This document shows, one piece after another, positions 21,622 through 33,775 of a DNA stretch of 64,000 nucleotides. Location: the NCBI GenBank assembly GCA_022266195.1, contig WHVY01000004.1:9999501-10063500 (forward strand). Reading direction: 5' to 3'. The stretch is from Tetranychus cinnabarinus. Lineage: Eukaryota; Arthropoda; Arachnida; Trombidiformes; Tetranychidae. Under the pieces are notes generated by a model. It ran no database searches. It was not told the DNA's origin and was given only the letters and a program-made list of their open reading frames with translations. Both the position numbers and the translations under genes were made by a program. Positions within the stretch are counted from its first letter, which is position 1, and each line of letters starts with the position of its first letter.

Positions 21622-22051
21622 AGTTTCTGAAGGATTTTGTCTAAAACAAATTAAATTGACAAGGTTAAATGATTAATATTAATTCTTTGCCCTCATCATC
21701 ATCATCATCATCATCATCTTCGTCTTCTTCCTCTTCCATCGACTATTTCATCCAAAATCTATTCAATAACCAGAGGCTATTTCTTGGTACAACAGCAGTT
21801 GATAGTAGAATATCACATTTTTTTGAGGCCATACTTTGTTTTCATTTTACTTTTGTTCAATGTTAATAGCCAAGGTTAGGATATCCTTTTAATTATGATT
21901 GAAACATATCATTTAGCATTTCACATTTCCCTATTATTAACTTATTGTTCAATGATGATGGTGATGGAAACTCTAGTTGATTGTAGTTGGTTAACAGTAG
22001 AAACAATCTTGCAAGTATTTCTGGTAAACATCAACAGCTTCAACATCTATT
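21622..22051. repeat. Large inverted repeat, left arm
   Basis: About 430 bp, near-identical in reverse orientation to 31209-31635. The visible differences are one Ser-type triplet in the TCA/TCT run and a few substitutions. It includes a small frame (65 codons, 21669-21866) encoding MININSLP followed by about 15 Ser. The frame is open in both arms, but there is no other sign that it is a gene. Confidence 0.85.
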
Positions 22052-24005
22052 GACCATTTACAGTACAGATCAATCAACTAAGCTGTATTTGAATCTTTTC
22101 AAACCTTTCCATCAAACCGGTTAAGTTATCATCTCTTGCACATCATCTTCATTAGTAACCAACAATCAGAATTACAATCTGTTCATATTAACGATTTGCA
22201 ATCATTATATTCCCAATGAAACGACGTTTTTTCTGTTACTTTCTATTCAAATCTTTAAGTTAATTACACTAATTGTTTTAGCTGATTCTGTCACCATAAA
22301 GTATTGATATGATAATCTTAAAAATCAAAACAATTTATTGCAAGAGTTGAATTTATAATCATCGTTAAAATGATTTTATCACCATTCTCGTGATTTCTTA
22401 GCTGATCCAATTGAAATACGCTACATTTGGACTTTACAACACTTTTGTGTTGCTTAAATTCAAAAATTTTAATTTATTCAATCGCAAAAATCAATTGATC
22501 GTTGCAATTTTGATCCAATCAAATGAAAGAGGATCTGTCCAGCCATTACAGGAATTGTATAAAATGTAAGCAAAAGCATCCATTTTTGTGTCATCCAGAT
22601 GTTTTCAAACTGATTTAAACTTGAAGTTTTAAAGTTCTGGAAATGTAAATTGCTTTCCATTGATTGCTGTGAAATTTGGTTTGACTATTTGTAATTTGTC
22701 TATTTATAATACAATTAAAGGCAAGAAAATTTTGTCCAAGGCTTTTCACAATTTAGCTTTTACCTGTGCCTTAATATTTTTAAAAATAGACACTTTACCG
22801 GTTAGTTGATCCACGAATGGCGATTTAATCATAATCAAGAGTACATAATATGTGTGATAATTTTCTTAAGATTGGTACTTTAAATAACCAGTAATAATGA
22901 TTGTAATTCATTTTTTTGTTCAGGCTTTTGCACGTTAATTGATTTAAGGAAATGTTGAATCGTCGTTACTTCAAGGTTTGTCTTTATTATATTATTATAA
23001 ATGATTGTTGGTCAAGTAAAATATTGAATGATAACAACAATTCAAAAAATAATCTTTCATCACAAATAACGGTGTTTCTGGCATTTAAATTGTCTAACTG
23101 TTTATAATCGCTGGTCATTGTGTATAAATTTGGCTTTTCAATTGTCCATTTGATCACAAAGCAGAGTACAAACAGTTTTGTACTTTGTATAAATAATGAA
23201 CATTAATGTTTTTGTAAGATTAAAGATTTGTATTTGTATTTAAGATCAACTTTTAATGGTATTCAGAACAAATTTTTAAAATCTGTTCCTTTTTGTTCTC
23301 TCTTCATGTAATGATTTGAACCATTTCTTTAATTATAAAGATTTGATTTAGAAAAGATTATTTCAAGATGATGGTGAGTGATCAAGAATGTGAAGTGAAA
23401 GTTTGCAATCAAATGGTAAATTAGATTGATTTAAAGAAGGAATGATTAAAAGAGGAAAAGATGAGGAAGAAGGGAAAGAAGTTAATGGTTATGATGATGA
23501 TGGTGATGACTGTGATGAAGATCAAGTAATCCTACTTGATGAATACTTTTGAGTGGTGATTCCAAGCTGATGGTGACCTGATTAAAAAAGAGTCTTTTGT
23601 GATATTGAAATTGAATTGAATAGATGAAGCAAAAAACACCACACATTTCGGTAATCTCCTTGCTTGGTAGTCCATTTAAATTATTAAGATGGATGAATAG
23701 ATGAATGGTTGAACATGTTTCGATGAAAGATGAATTATGATGGAATGAACGATGAAATTAAAATTTTGATGAAAACACCAATAAACACAATTTTTTAATT
23801 ACAATAGGTAAAAAATGTCTATAAAATGTAAATGATTCAGCCAATGGTTGTGGCTAATCTAATTAACACACTTAGCTTGCTGGTAAGAACCAAACAGTGG
23901 TTGAGTCTTTGTTTAATGTTGAGCGGCTTATTGTTTCCCGTTTAATTTCACTCTAATCGTTAATGTTTCAATTTTGATTTGTGATGATTATTGACTTTAA
24001 ATTTA
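22052..24005. other. Intergenic, between inverted-repeat arm and ABCG gene
   Basis: No gene seen. A GAT/GATG-rich stretch lies at 23440-23600, and the region after about 23.6 kb is probably the ABCG 3' UTR. Confidence 0.4.
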
Positions 24006-26609
24006 TCATTTCTTAATCTTCCTTTTGATCTTGTATATTAAGATCCAATAGTTTATCAATATTAAAACCAGTGAATATAGAACCAAGACAATTATGTTAA
24101 CCGTAAACTGAGTGTTGGTTACCTCATAATAAGACATGACAAAGGAACCATCGTATTGGTCTACTGATGTAGTTAGACGGTGCTCTTCTCGGCCAATAGT
24201 CTTTTTGTAAATGTAATCCATTGTTGTATTACATTCTCTGAGGATTTCATCGAAACAGTCTGAGTTTAGTTGGTATTGATCGTAAACACAACCAATGTCT
24301 TCATCTTGGACTAATTGGGTCAACTGGGGTAATACTGATCTTCTTAATGGTGCTTTATATTCTGTACCACAACGTCCGAATCCATAAAGAGCTACAATGA
24401 TGGATGCAAAGGCGTAACGAACATAAGAAAGGTACCAGAGAGGTTTAAGGAACCAGACTATTATAGATTCGCGAAGAAGGAATCCACCGACAATAAAAAT
24501 TGGACAAAGTGTTGAAATGGACATGAAAACAGCAGAAGGTGGATCGTCCATGAATATAGTACCCATTATGAGCCCAATTATTTGACCAATAATGGATAAA
24601 AGAAATATGATCATATAAAAAAGAGCAAAACGGCTCATCTCGGGTATTTGTCCAGTAAAATAATAGAAAAGAGATGCAAAAAGCAAAGGAAGGGCAGCTG
24701 ATAAAGGAATCTCGGATATTATTTTAGCAATATAATAGGAAAATGATGAATACCAGCCGTTATGACGCTCATTAAAGACCACAGATATTTCCGTGGGGAA
24801 CGTTAGAACTGTTGGGACTATGGCTGCGCCAACAAGGAACATAAGGGCAAAATAAATTGTTGCCGTATTGTCATTAATTCTGGCCAACAGTTGACCGTAA
24901 TTTTGTTCACCTGATAAGAGAGTTGCATTTTTGATTACATCAGTGTAACAACCGTCAAGCTCACCGATTTTGTAGTTATGAAGGAAAGAAAGAATGAGGC
25001 CAACCAAAAGATATTGAGATAATCGAAGCCAGGTCAACATGGGTTGTCTAATAGTTGACTTCCAGGTTCGTGTAAGAAGCAAACCAATATGACTGCAAGT
25101 CGGATGTTGCTTGCGGTTAGTTTTCTCATAGAGACGTTTGACATCAATTTTATCTACATCAACGTCAATCTCTTCCGATTTAATGGCAGCATGAAGATTT
25201 TCGAAAGACTCAGCTTGTATGGAAGCCAAATTGGTAAGTATCTTTTCACCATACCGACCTGAGGCTACATGAACAATAAATTCAGCTGGATTATGATAAA
25301 GCGGGCAACATAGACCATTTTGTGCCAGATGGGTAACCAATTGGTCAGTTGGTCCATTGTAAATACAATGACCACCAGCTCCAATAACGTATACATTGTG
25401 AAAAAGATTAAGAAGTTCTGAGCTGGGTTGATGAATTGAGGCAATTATTCCCGGAGGGGATTCCATTTCTGTGAGACAATTTAGTACCTCGATACAGTGG
25501 AAAGCTGATGTTGCATCAAGGCCTGTTGTAGGTTCGTCAAGGATAATCACTTTAGGATTGGAGATAAGTTCAACAGCCATTGAGAGACGTTTAATTTCTC
25601 CTCCAGAACATTTGGCAACCTTAACATCCCAACAACGACCCAGGCAAAGATCTTTCTGAACTTGGGTAATAAGGTAATTATGGTAATCCATTTCAGTTAG
25701 AAAGTCAAATTGATTTAGCTTTTTACACTTTGAGACAACTCTTTGAGCTGATTCAGAGTTTTTCAGTCTTGAAGCATACATAAGAGTTTCTTTCACTGTA
25801 AGACAGGGAAGATGAGCATCCTTTTGTGGTATGAATGAAACTTGAGCTGAATTGACTTGATGAGTGGTAGATCCAACAAATTTTAGATATGCTTCACCTG
25901 TTAAACCTTGTTTCCTTCGACCAGCAATAGATTCAAGGAGAGTCGATTTACCAACACCTGATTGTCCAATTACGGCTGTTAACTGTCCTGCTCTAACTTC
26001 ACCAGAGAGCCCAGTGAAGATAACCTTTTTGGATGTTGACCGTTTAACTCCATAAAAAGATGAAGATGACCATTTACTCGTCTCAATTGTATAAGCTAAA
26101 TTTTTCCAAATTAGACTGCAACTTCCAGAAGTTATGCGTCCATCGGAACAAGCAACTGCTTCAGCGAGATATGATGTTCGATTTGAACTTGGACAAGAAG
26201 ATGAAGATGTGGTTGAAACACTTTTAGATGATCCAGCTGATTCCAAGGAAAGTCTGGGCGATAAGCCGCGAGTCAAACTAGGATGAAGAGGTATTGTGGT
26301 TGGTGTTGGTGGAAGCGATGAAGATGAAGATGAATCAGTGGACATTATTGATGATGAATCGGAAATATTTGCTTGCGGTGGAACCACAATTACAGATGAA
26401 GAATGTGAAGAAGATGAAGATGATAACATTAAATTGGTTACATGGTCATTTTTATTTGAAACGGTGGATACAACAGCAATTGGAGCTGCTACTGCTATTG
26501 CTGTCGCGGGAACAACGCAATCATCGGTGGCATCATTGACATTGGTTAGTTTAATGCTAACCGCATGTTGATCGGATCCCAGTTCCGGGTCCAAATTCAT
26601 GTTAATCAA
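24006..26609 (-). CDS. ABCG-family half-transporter (ABCG1/4-like), intronless
   Basis: Single frame of 867 residues. The N-terminal 150 or so are Ser-rich and low-complexity. Nucleotide-binding domain: Walker A GQSGVGKST at 215-223, Q-loop PQKD at 261, signature CSGGE at 334-338 (Cys in place of the common Val or Leu), Walker B VIILDEP at 354-360, D-loop GLDATS, and H-loop His 393 in ASIHQPSSE. A membrane domain of about six helices follows from roughly residue 530, with a large Cys-containing loop (CYTDVIKN, CGTEYKAP, CVYDQYQLNSDCF) before the last helix. NBD-then-TMD order is the ABCG layout, and CPLYHNPAEFIVHVASGRYG resembles ABCG1/ABCG4. The typical ABCG length is 600-700, so the Ser-rich leader is an extension. 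Half-transporters work as dimers, and this family exports lipids or sterols (family knowledge; substrate unknown here). It lies between inverted repeats at 21.6 and 31.2 kb. Confidence 0.93.
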   Translation of the reverse strand: MINMNLDPELGSDQHAVSIKLTNVNDATDDCVVPATAIAVAAPIAVVSTVSNKNDHVTNLMLSSSSSSHSSSVIVVPPQANISDSSSIMSTDSSSSSSLPPTPTTIPLHPSLTRGLSPRLSLESAGSSKSVSTTSSSSCPSSNRTSYLAEAVACSDGRITSGSCSLIWKNLAYTIETSKWSSSSFYGVKRSTSKKVIFTGLSGEVRAGQLTAVIGQSGVGKSTLLESIAGRRKQGLTGEAYLKFVGSTTHQVNSAQVSFIPQKDAHLPCLTVKETLMYASRLKNSESAQRVVSKCKKLNQFDFLTEMDYHNYLITQVQKDLCLGRCWDVKVAKCSGGEIKRLSMAVELISNPKVIILDEPTTGLDATSAFHCIEVLNCLTEMESPPGIIASIHQPSSELLNLFHNVYVIGAGGHCIYNGPTDQLVTHLAQNGLCCPLYHNPAEFIVHVASGRYGEKILTNLASIQAESFENLHAAIKSEEIDVDVDKIDVKRLYEKTNRKQHPTCSHIGLLLTRTWKSTIRQPMLTWLRLSQYLLVGLILSFLHNYKIGELDGCYTDVIKNATLLSGEQNYGQLLARINDNTATIYFALMFLVGAAIVPTVLTFPTEISVVFNERHNGWYSSFSYYIAKIISEIPLSAALPLLFASLFYYFTGQIPEMSRFALFYMIIFLLSIIGQIIGLIMGTIFMDDPPSAVFMSISTLCPIFIVGGFLLRESIIVWFLKPLWYLSYVRYAFASIIVALYGFGRCGTEYKAPLRRSVLPQLTQLVQDEDIGCVYDQYQLNSDCFDEILRECNTTMDYIYKKTIGREEHRLTTSVDQYDGSFVMSYYEVTNTQFTVNIIVLVLYSLVLILINYWILIYKIKRKIKK

Positions 26610-28320
26610 ATATCAAGGGTATCAGATGAGTTTCAAGTGAAAGTGTAATGAAAATAAAAAAGAAGGAGAAAGTAATAATAACTAACTGGATTGGAAACCT
26701 GACTGATGGATACAAGTCAAGTCAACCCAAAGTTTGATTATGATCAAAAAGGTAAGAAAGTAAGATAGCTGTTTTTTTACCGTAAAATTTAACGGGAAGG
26801 AGATGATGAAGAAGAGAAAAAAGATGTAAAGAAAGAGAGAGAAAGAAAGAGGAAGTTTACAGATTTATGCTTAAGCTAATTCAGTTAGTAAATAAGTTGG
26901 TAGTGAGTACTTTTCCGGAAACTTGCACAAATGAATTGAAAGTTAGTAATACATGTAGTAACGTAGTTTAATTTAGTCTGATGTATGATTTGACGGCAAA
27001 AAAAGAAGAATATTTTTCACTTTCTTGTTTCCCTCGTTTAGTGATGTTGATGATGAGGTTTAGCGAGGAAGAGAGGAAAATGATGAAGATTGAGAGCGGC
27101 GGAAGAAGATGGATGAGAAGAGTGAGAATAGGAGAGAGGCGTGAGGATGAGGAATGTATTTCTCGATGAAAACGAGTGTTGAGTACATCAAGTTCGGCCG
27201 GTCAATTTTAACTGTGATACGGAAAAAATGTAAAGTGAATAAGGTTTGATGTTGTTTATTTGTTTCTCGGCGTTGGGCTTGTTATTGATGATAATGACGG
27301 CACTGATGATGAGGAGGAAGAAAGTAATGAAAGTAAGGACTAGTAGTAGTTGATTGCTATTATATATGATTACTATTATACTGATTATTAAAAGATAATC
27401 TTTATAATAAATGATAATAATGTTGTTGATGTCAGGTGAAAGTGTATGTGAAAATGGTGGCACAATATCAACTTTGAATAATTGTTGTCATCACTTGATT
27501 GGGGTTACAATTGGAACAGTATAAGGGCAAGGCCAGTAATAACATTGTAATCACTTTTGATACAATTTTCATATAATCACTGAAACAATTTATATATTGT
27601 TCTCGTTGGTTTACTTTGTAGTAAATTTTGTGGGACACTTTTAGGGATTTATATATATTGACCAAGTGTTGGGTTGACTCAATGATTTATGATCACAACA
27701 AAACAAATCAAGACGGGAAATTTTGACTATTTCAATATCTACGTGATTTTGATCATCAATTACATTTTGACGAATCCCTCTAATTGATGTTTCACTATTC
27801 GAGGCCAGTTATTGAAATATTGTTTACTTCTTGCTATTACTTTTACTCAAAATGGTTGTTCATCTGTTTATATCTACAATGTAACTGGTGATTGACTTTC
27901 CTCGAACTTTTATTTTATATAGCCTTGTTTTTGTACCAACAAAGCGCACAAAAAATTATTTATATTTTATTTCTTTAAATTTTTTCTCTCCTGTCAACAA
28001 CAACTTCTCTAATCATCATCTTAACGTAAAAAAGAGTACAACCTTAGAAGGTTGATTCTCGCCCAAATCTGGTTCTGGTTCTCCTCCTTTTATCCCTCTC
28101 TTTAACGTCTTATTACCAATATAACGGCTTATACCAGGCCGGGATAACTCGATACCTTTTCCCCTTTATTTTCACTATTTACTTTCACTATTTTACCCAT
28201 TTACTTGAAGTAAAAATTTTGACGTTTTTCTCACTCTTTTTTCTCTCTCTCGCTTTCTCTTCTTTTTTAAAGGTTTCAATGTTTTACCGACAATTAATTT
28301 GATAAACAAACAAATCCATC
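26610..28320. other. 5' region of the ABCG gene, purine-rich
   Basis: AG-rich on the plus strand (26780-26850, 27060-27150), which means CT-rich on the ABCG sense strand, as in many 5' UTRs and promoters. Also ATT/AAT-rich simple DNA near 27340-27430. No gene supported. Confidence 0.4.
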
Positions 28321-29248
28321 AATGGCTAATCAAATACAAATCATTCACTCAGATCACCTTACCATGGACAAATTGGACGGAGGTTATTGGATTCAATCTA
28401 AGATGAGAAAGATGAAGATTGAAAGAAAACTGAAAGAAACCACTTCAAAATCAATCTGATTCAAAGAATGGAACTTTTCAAATAGTTTTCAATCATCATA
28501 TTAATGGATAATTGTTGAAACTCGATCAACACAATTGATTAGACAATAAATGGTGAAATGGACATTTGAAGTGGACCTGCAAGAAATTTAATATGCACAT
28601 AAACCATATTAATCAGTTGGTTATGTTATCAACCTGCTGTAGCGATAAATATCGAACGCTGTTATTGTATTTTGGATATTTACTGGTTGTTTTGGTTTCA
28701 TGGAATCAAGAAGAGAACAGTTGAAGCCAATACCTGGAGTAAAGCGGCCAAAAATTGTTGAAATAAAAAGAAGAGAAGGAAGCAAATACTGATGTTGATA
28801 GGGATGATGATATGATGATGTTGATGATTAAAGAGAAGAAGGAGATGAAGAAAATTCAGTAAAAAGGGGAAGAAAAAAATTATATGAAAACAACATTTTG
28901 ATGGTAATGTTTATATTAATCGAGTTTCAATATCACGGAAGAGTATCCTTCTGCAATTCAGGTCACCATTCTCACAAACATACACTTTGATATTAAGGAG
29001 AGTTGATCTTCAGCATCACTAGCTTCTTCCTCATCTTTCTCTTTCAATTTTTGTTCATTAAAACATTGATAATAAACTTTTAATTCTCATTTTCATCACA
29101 CTTCATCTTGAAATATCTTCAGTTTATATCAATTTACTCTAAAGTAGTTCACAATATTAAAAACATCAAAATCAGCCTCAACCTAAGCTTAAGCCTGGAC
29201 ATTATCTTAATTGTACGATTAACGCCAAAAATAAAGTTATTTTCACTG
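28321..29248. other. Gene-poor region
   Basis: No long frame, no recognised protein. Includes simple GATGATG and AAGAAG stretches (28780-28870). Confidence 0.4.
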
Positions 29249-29718
29249 ATCTATACCATATATAAAGTCAAAACATGAAATTTTTGCGTAAAGATTGTGG
29301 CCAAACTAAAAGGATTCTAAAGAAAATTTTTTCCCAGCCTGAAAGCCACGATTAAACTACATCCACGAAAAATAGTCAGAACTTCATCGGAATTCAGGTA
29401 CCTGAGAAATTAGCGTTCAAACAGGGTAGGGGAAAAAATGCAGAATCCGTATCTTTTACCATTGACTTTGGGGGAAAAACTTTTTTGGTTGTTCAGGTTG
29501 ATTGTTGGTTTATTGTTAAATTAGAAGGATATGTAAAACCATTTTCGAGTAAAGAGTTAGGTAAAAAATATGTTGCCTCAACTGTTGAACCAAATTTTAT
29601 CTTATTTTTTCTCAGTGACAATTGTTTTTCATCAATAATTTGAGTCTTTAAATGTGGATTGGATTTTGTATTCAGTGAAAAGAAATTTACGATCAGTCAT
29701 GATCGGGGCTCAGCTTGT
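29249..29718 (-). repeat. Dispersed repeat A, copy 1 (reverse orientation)
   Basis: About 470 bp, highly similar in reverse complement to 58121-58591, including the ACAAGCTGAGCCCCGATCAT end and the TATATATGGTATAGAT end. Diverged copies lie at 35322-35596 and 60513-61185. Non-coding; family unknown. The GATCATGACTGATC motif near one end is nearly palindromic. Confidence 0.8.
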
Positions 29719-31208
29719 TTCAATAATTTCAATTTTGATTTACTGTTTAAGCTTAATTTGTCAAATTTTTATAATATAATGAGTCTCTATGACAACAATT
29801 TGAACTTATTTTTAACCAACACTTTTAAATAAACGGTAAATTTGCAAAATTACAAAAAAGGGAAATTTGAAAGTCAAGTTCCAAGTCTAATTTTGTTCAT
29901 GTTTAACATATTAACTGTTCATTTGTTAATCATTTGCCAAGTTACAACTCTTCTGATTCCCAGTCACCAGCTAATTACACAATTGTCGCTAATAATATGC
30001 TCAAACATTGAAACCCAATCAGGTTAAAATGTAAAGTTCATTATTGATTGTTTTGCTTACCATTCAAAATTGTCATTCAATCTTTCCATCTACCCCATTT
30101 GATTACTTGTTATTGATAAAAAAGTATAGATCAATGATCATTAACTTAAATTTTCATACAATGTAGAGCAAATTGCTTTTTTGTTTTTGTTAATTTAGTT
30201 AATTTATTTCTCTACAATTAATCTTCTCTATCAAAAAAGCCTTGAAAGGTTAATAGCAATTTGTCCCAATTACCTTGAAAAAAAACATCCAATACAAACC
30301 TCAGCTGATCTGAATCATGACAGAGTTACTAGTCGGTAATAATGACTTTATGTGTTCAACTTCAATTGATCGTTTAATGTTATCAACTTTTACAATCATC
30401 TATCTATTTTTAAGTGAACATTGAATACTTTAATTGAGGTTGACAAAAAAATTAATCACCAAAACCTTGAATTGAAAACCCAAATTGCACAAAATTTGCA
30501 AGAAAATTTCCAAAGGTAAACTGAATTTACATTTTCAGTGATAAGATTAACCAGTAAAAGATGATCAGAAAATTATATGATCCAAAAATCCCCAGATAAT
30601 CTGACAAATTCAATCTCAGACGATTTTACCAGGTGATAGTAATTAAACCAAGCTGTCGATAGTTGGTGATGGTTAACTCATTAAATTTGATTCCAGCTCA
30701 GATAATATATGAATGCATAAATACATATGTATTAAATACACAGTGTTAAATGTACAATGTATAAATCAGTTATGATGAGCATTTATCGATTCTCTTAAAG
30801 TAATATCTTTGACGAACCGCTGATTATATCTTTAATTTATGATTTAATATCTTTAATCTTGATTATTCAGAATAAAAAATGCGTAATTTGAAATAAATAT
30901 TAATATTGCTTTCAATTTCAAGTGTTTACAAGTTGATTGTTATCTTGAGGTAACCAAAGACTGGTCAAGTGCTGGGTTGTTTAACCTTACAATTTGAGAA
31001 AACTAACAGAAAGGCTAATCAAGGATTTAGTAAAAGCCATTACTCTATGAATACACAGTAAATCAACTCAATTTATTCAATATTTCCGAATAAATTGTCA
31101 ACTTTCACAATTTAACGATGAAAATTGTTGAAATTTTTACCTCTTTGATGGTCCGATTTTCTGGTAAATTCAAATGGTAAGGCTGATGAACTTGTAATTG
31201 TTGAAGGA
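29719..31208. other. Gene-poor region
   Basis: AT-rich DNA without supported genes or clear repeats. Confidence 0.4.
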
Positions 31209-31635
31209 AATAGATGTTGAAGCTGTTGATGTTTACCAGAAATACTTGCAAGATTGTTTCTACTGTTAACCAACTACAATCAACTAGAGTTTCCATCACC
31301 ATCATCATTGAACAATAAGTTAATAATAGGGAAATGTGAAATGCTAAATGATATGTTTCAATCATAATTAAAAGGATATCCTAACCTTGGCTATTAACAT
31401 TGAACAAAAGTAAAATGAAAACAAAGTATGGCCTCAAAAAAATGTGATATTCTACTATCAACTGCTGTTGTACTAAGAAATAGCCTCTGGTTATTGAATA
31501 GATTTTGGATGAAATAGTCGATGGAAGAGGAAGAAGACGAAGATGATGATGATGAGGATGATGAGGGCAAAGAATTAATATTAATCATTTAACCTTGTCA
31601 ATTTAATTTGTTTTAGACAAAATCCTTCAGAAACT
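31209..31635. repeat. Large inverted repeat, right arm
   Basis: Reverse-complement partner of 21622-22051, slightly shorter by one triplet in the Ser-codon run. The arms are 9.2 kb apart and enclose the ABCG gene and its flanks. Confidence 0.85.
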
Positions 31636-33473
31636 GGAAGCTGAATGATATTTCAGTAAATGATAGTTCATTCTTGATTTCTGGTTTAATCCTGATGATT
31701 TTGATGTGCAATTCATTGCAACATTTCATTTAATTGAATTCAAGGAAATCAATAATATTAATATTGTTCTTTAATTGTTTATCATTTGGTTGCGACAATA
31801 AATTTCTTGGTTACTTTATCACAGTCAAATTATGGTTCAAGTCGGGTTGAAAATATCAATTGTACATTGAGCAGAGTTGCTTCAGGTCTCTGCTGATAAT
31901 AATTTGAACCACCTACAACTGTATTATCACAATGAACCATTTACACAATCTATAATTGTCTTCAATCAATTTACCTTAAAACTTTACCCAGAAACCAATA
32001 TTTATAAAACAGTAAAATTAACCAGAATTTGTTTTCCAGTCGGTTTACCTCTTCTGTTTACAACCAATGTTTTAACCTGTAATTCAATTTGTGACTCCAA
32101 TTTTCACTCAGAATATATTAACAATTAGTTGATTTTGTTTCTACCTTTTACTTTCATTTAATTGTACTTTGAACGGCCTTGAACGATAATGACAATAATA
32201 ATGACCTGAAATGCCGTTAATAATGAAAAAATTGTCAAACCCAAAGCTAAATAAAGATTTACTAAAGCAGTCAAGATAGGTTTACTAATTCAGTGAATGT
32301 TTAACTTGATACTTTTTAAAAATATTTCATTTCTACCCAAATAAACAGGTTTAACAATCAAAAATTTGTAGGAGTGGAACAAATTAACAACACCAAGAAA
32401 ATGGTTTAGTGATGAGTAAAATTATAATCAAGCCAATTTTTTCCAGCATAAATTTATCAGCATTTTATCCGTACCTTATCACGATCAAAGGTGAATGTAG
32501 TAACTATACAGAACCAAAGTCTTTATTTTCAATCTGATTCCAGCCTCTTTGATTTCAATCAGTGATTAACCTCACAATTATCCATATTGTTTCAATTTGA
32601 AATCAATTCATTTTGATAATTTACCAAAAACTCACTGTCTAAACATGTGTTTACATGATTTTGTTAGCAAGACTCTTTCAAGTGTCGATAGTGTTGCATC
32701 TTTGATTAATCATCTCCAGTGTTTTGTTTGAGTATATGGTGATCAATATTTGTATTGGAGTTTAATTTGTCCGAAGAAATTAAGAAAATTTCATTAAATA
32801 AAGTAGTTGAATGATCCAAAAAATTAAAAAGATAACTTGGATCGAGTAAAATGGCATACAATGAATAATTATAAAAATTAACACATTTGAGCAATCAAGT
32901 GTAGCATTTTCAGATTGCTTTATCATTATCTTTATAAAATTATTTGTTACAACACAGTTTCAATAAAATTGATTGTTAATCATAAACTGAAAAATTAAAC
33001 ATGAATAGATATTCAAGAGTATTCAACAATTTAGTTCAATGGTAATTAAAGTTGAAGTTGACTTCCTTCCCAGTGTCTCTTAAACCAATATAAAGTAGAG
33101 CACAAAAGACTGTATTTTTAGATGATCTAGACAACGAAAAAGATGAAAACATTACAAAATTCAAATCAATTTAAATGGTAACTTAAATTATTCCGAAGTT
33201 ATTACGAGTAAAAACTTGAGGCCTGTAACATGTATCACCATTAGAGCCATCTGTTGTTAGGTAAACAAACATCGTGTCTTGGTCTCATGATTAAAATGTA
33301 ACTTTTAAATTGTACAGTTTGTTGCTTGTTTGTAAAACTAATTTTCTGTGCAATTAGCAACTAGGAATTAGGAACACTATTTAACCTAATCTAAGTTAAT
33401 GAGAGTTTAAAATACCAGACTCCATCGACCATAATCGCATTCGTCATCTTGAATTATGAGTGACTTTAACGGT
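31636..33473. other. Gene-poor region
   Basis: AT-rich, only short frames with no recognisable protein. No repeat family recognised. Confidence 0.4.
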
Positions 33474-33775
33474 TATTGTCTGGAGATCAGGATTGCCAAG
33501 GATTATTTGATTTTATAGCGATTGATGAATTGATCAGGAGAACAACATGCATACTTTTGATACAATAACAATAAAGAGGAACATTATTGAGATGACACAA
33601 TTCACTATCAATTGAGATGATTAAAGTGTCTATTTTTATTCGATATTATTCAAAGTTTAAGTTTAAACTGGTGAGATGGCGAAAATTAAAAAGTCAATGC
33701 TTTATTAACTTGATCTTCAGATAATCTAACTGCGGTCAAGTTGGCGATTGCAATTAATAAATGATACAACTTAAA
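33474..33775 (-). pseudogene. Decayed GCN1 fragment
   Basis: Aligns with 51942-52300 inside the large third exon of GCN1 (same strand). Anchors include GTCTGGAGATCAGGATTG, GATTAAAGTGTCTA and CTTCAGATAATCTA, with intervening indels and substitutions that break the frame. It is an isolated duplicated piece of about 300 bp about 18 kb away from its source. Confidence 0.8.

Noticed and set aside
27188..27665. Minus-strand frames upstream of ABCG
   Set aside because: Ile/Asn/Leu-rich translation of ATT/AAT simple sequence; not supported as a gene.
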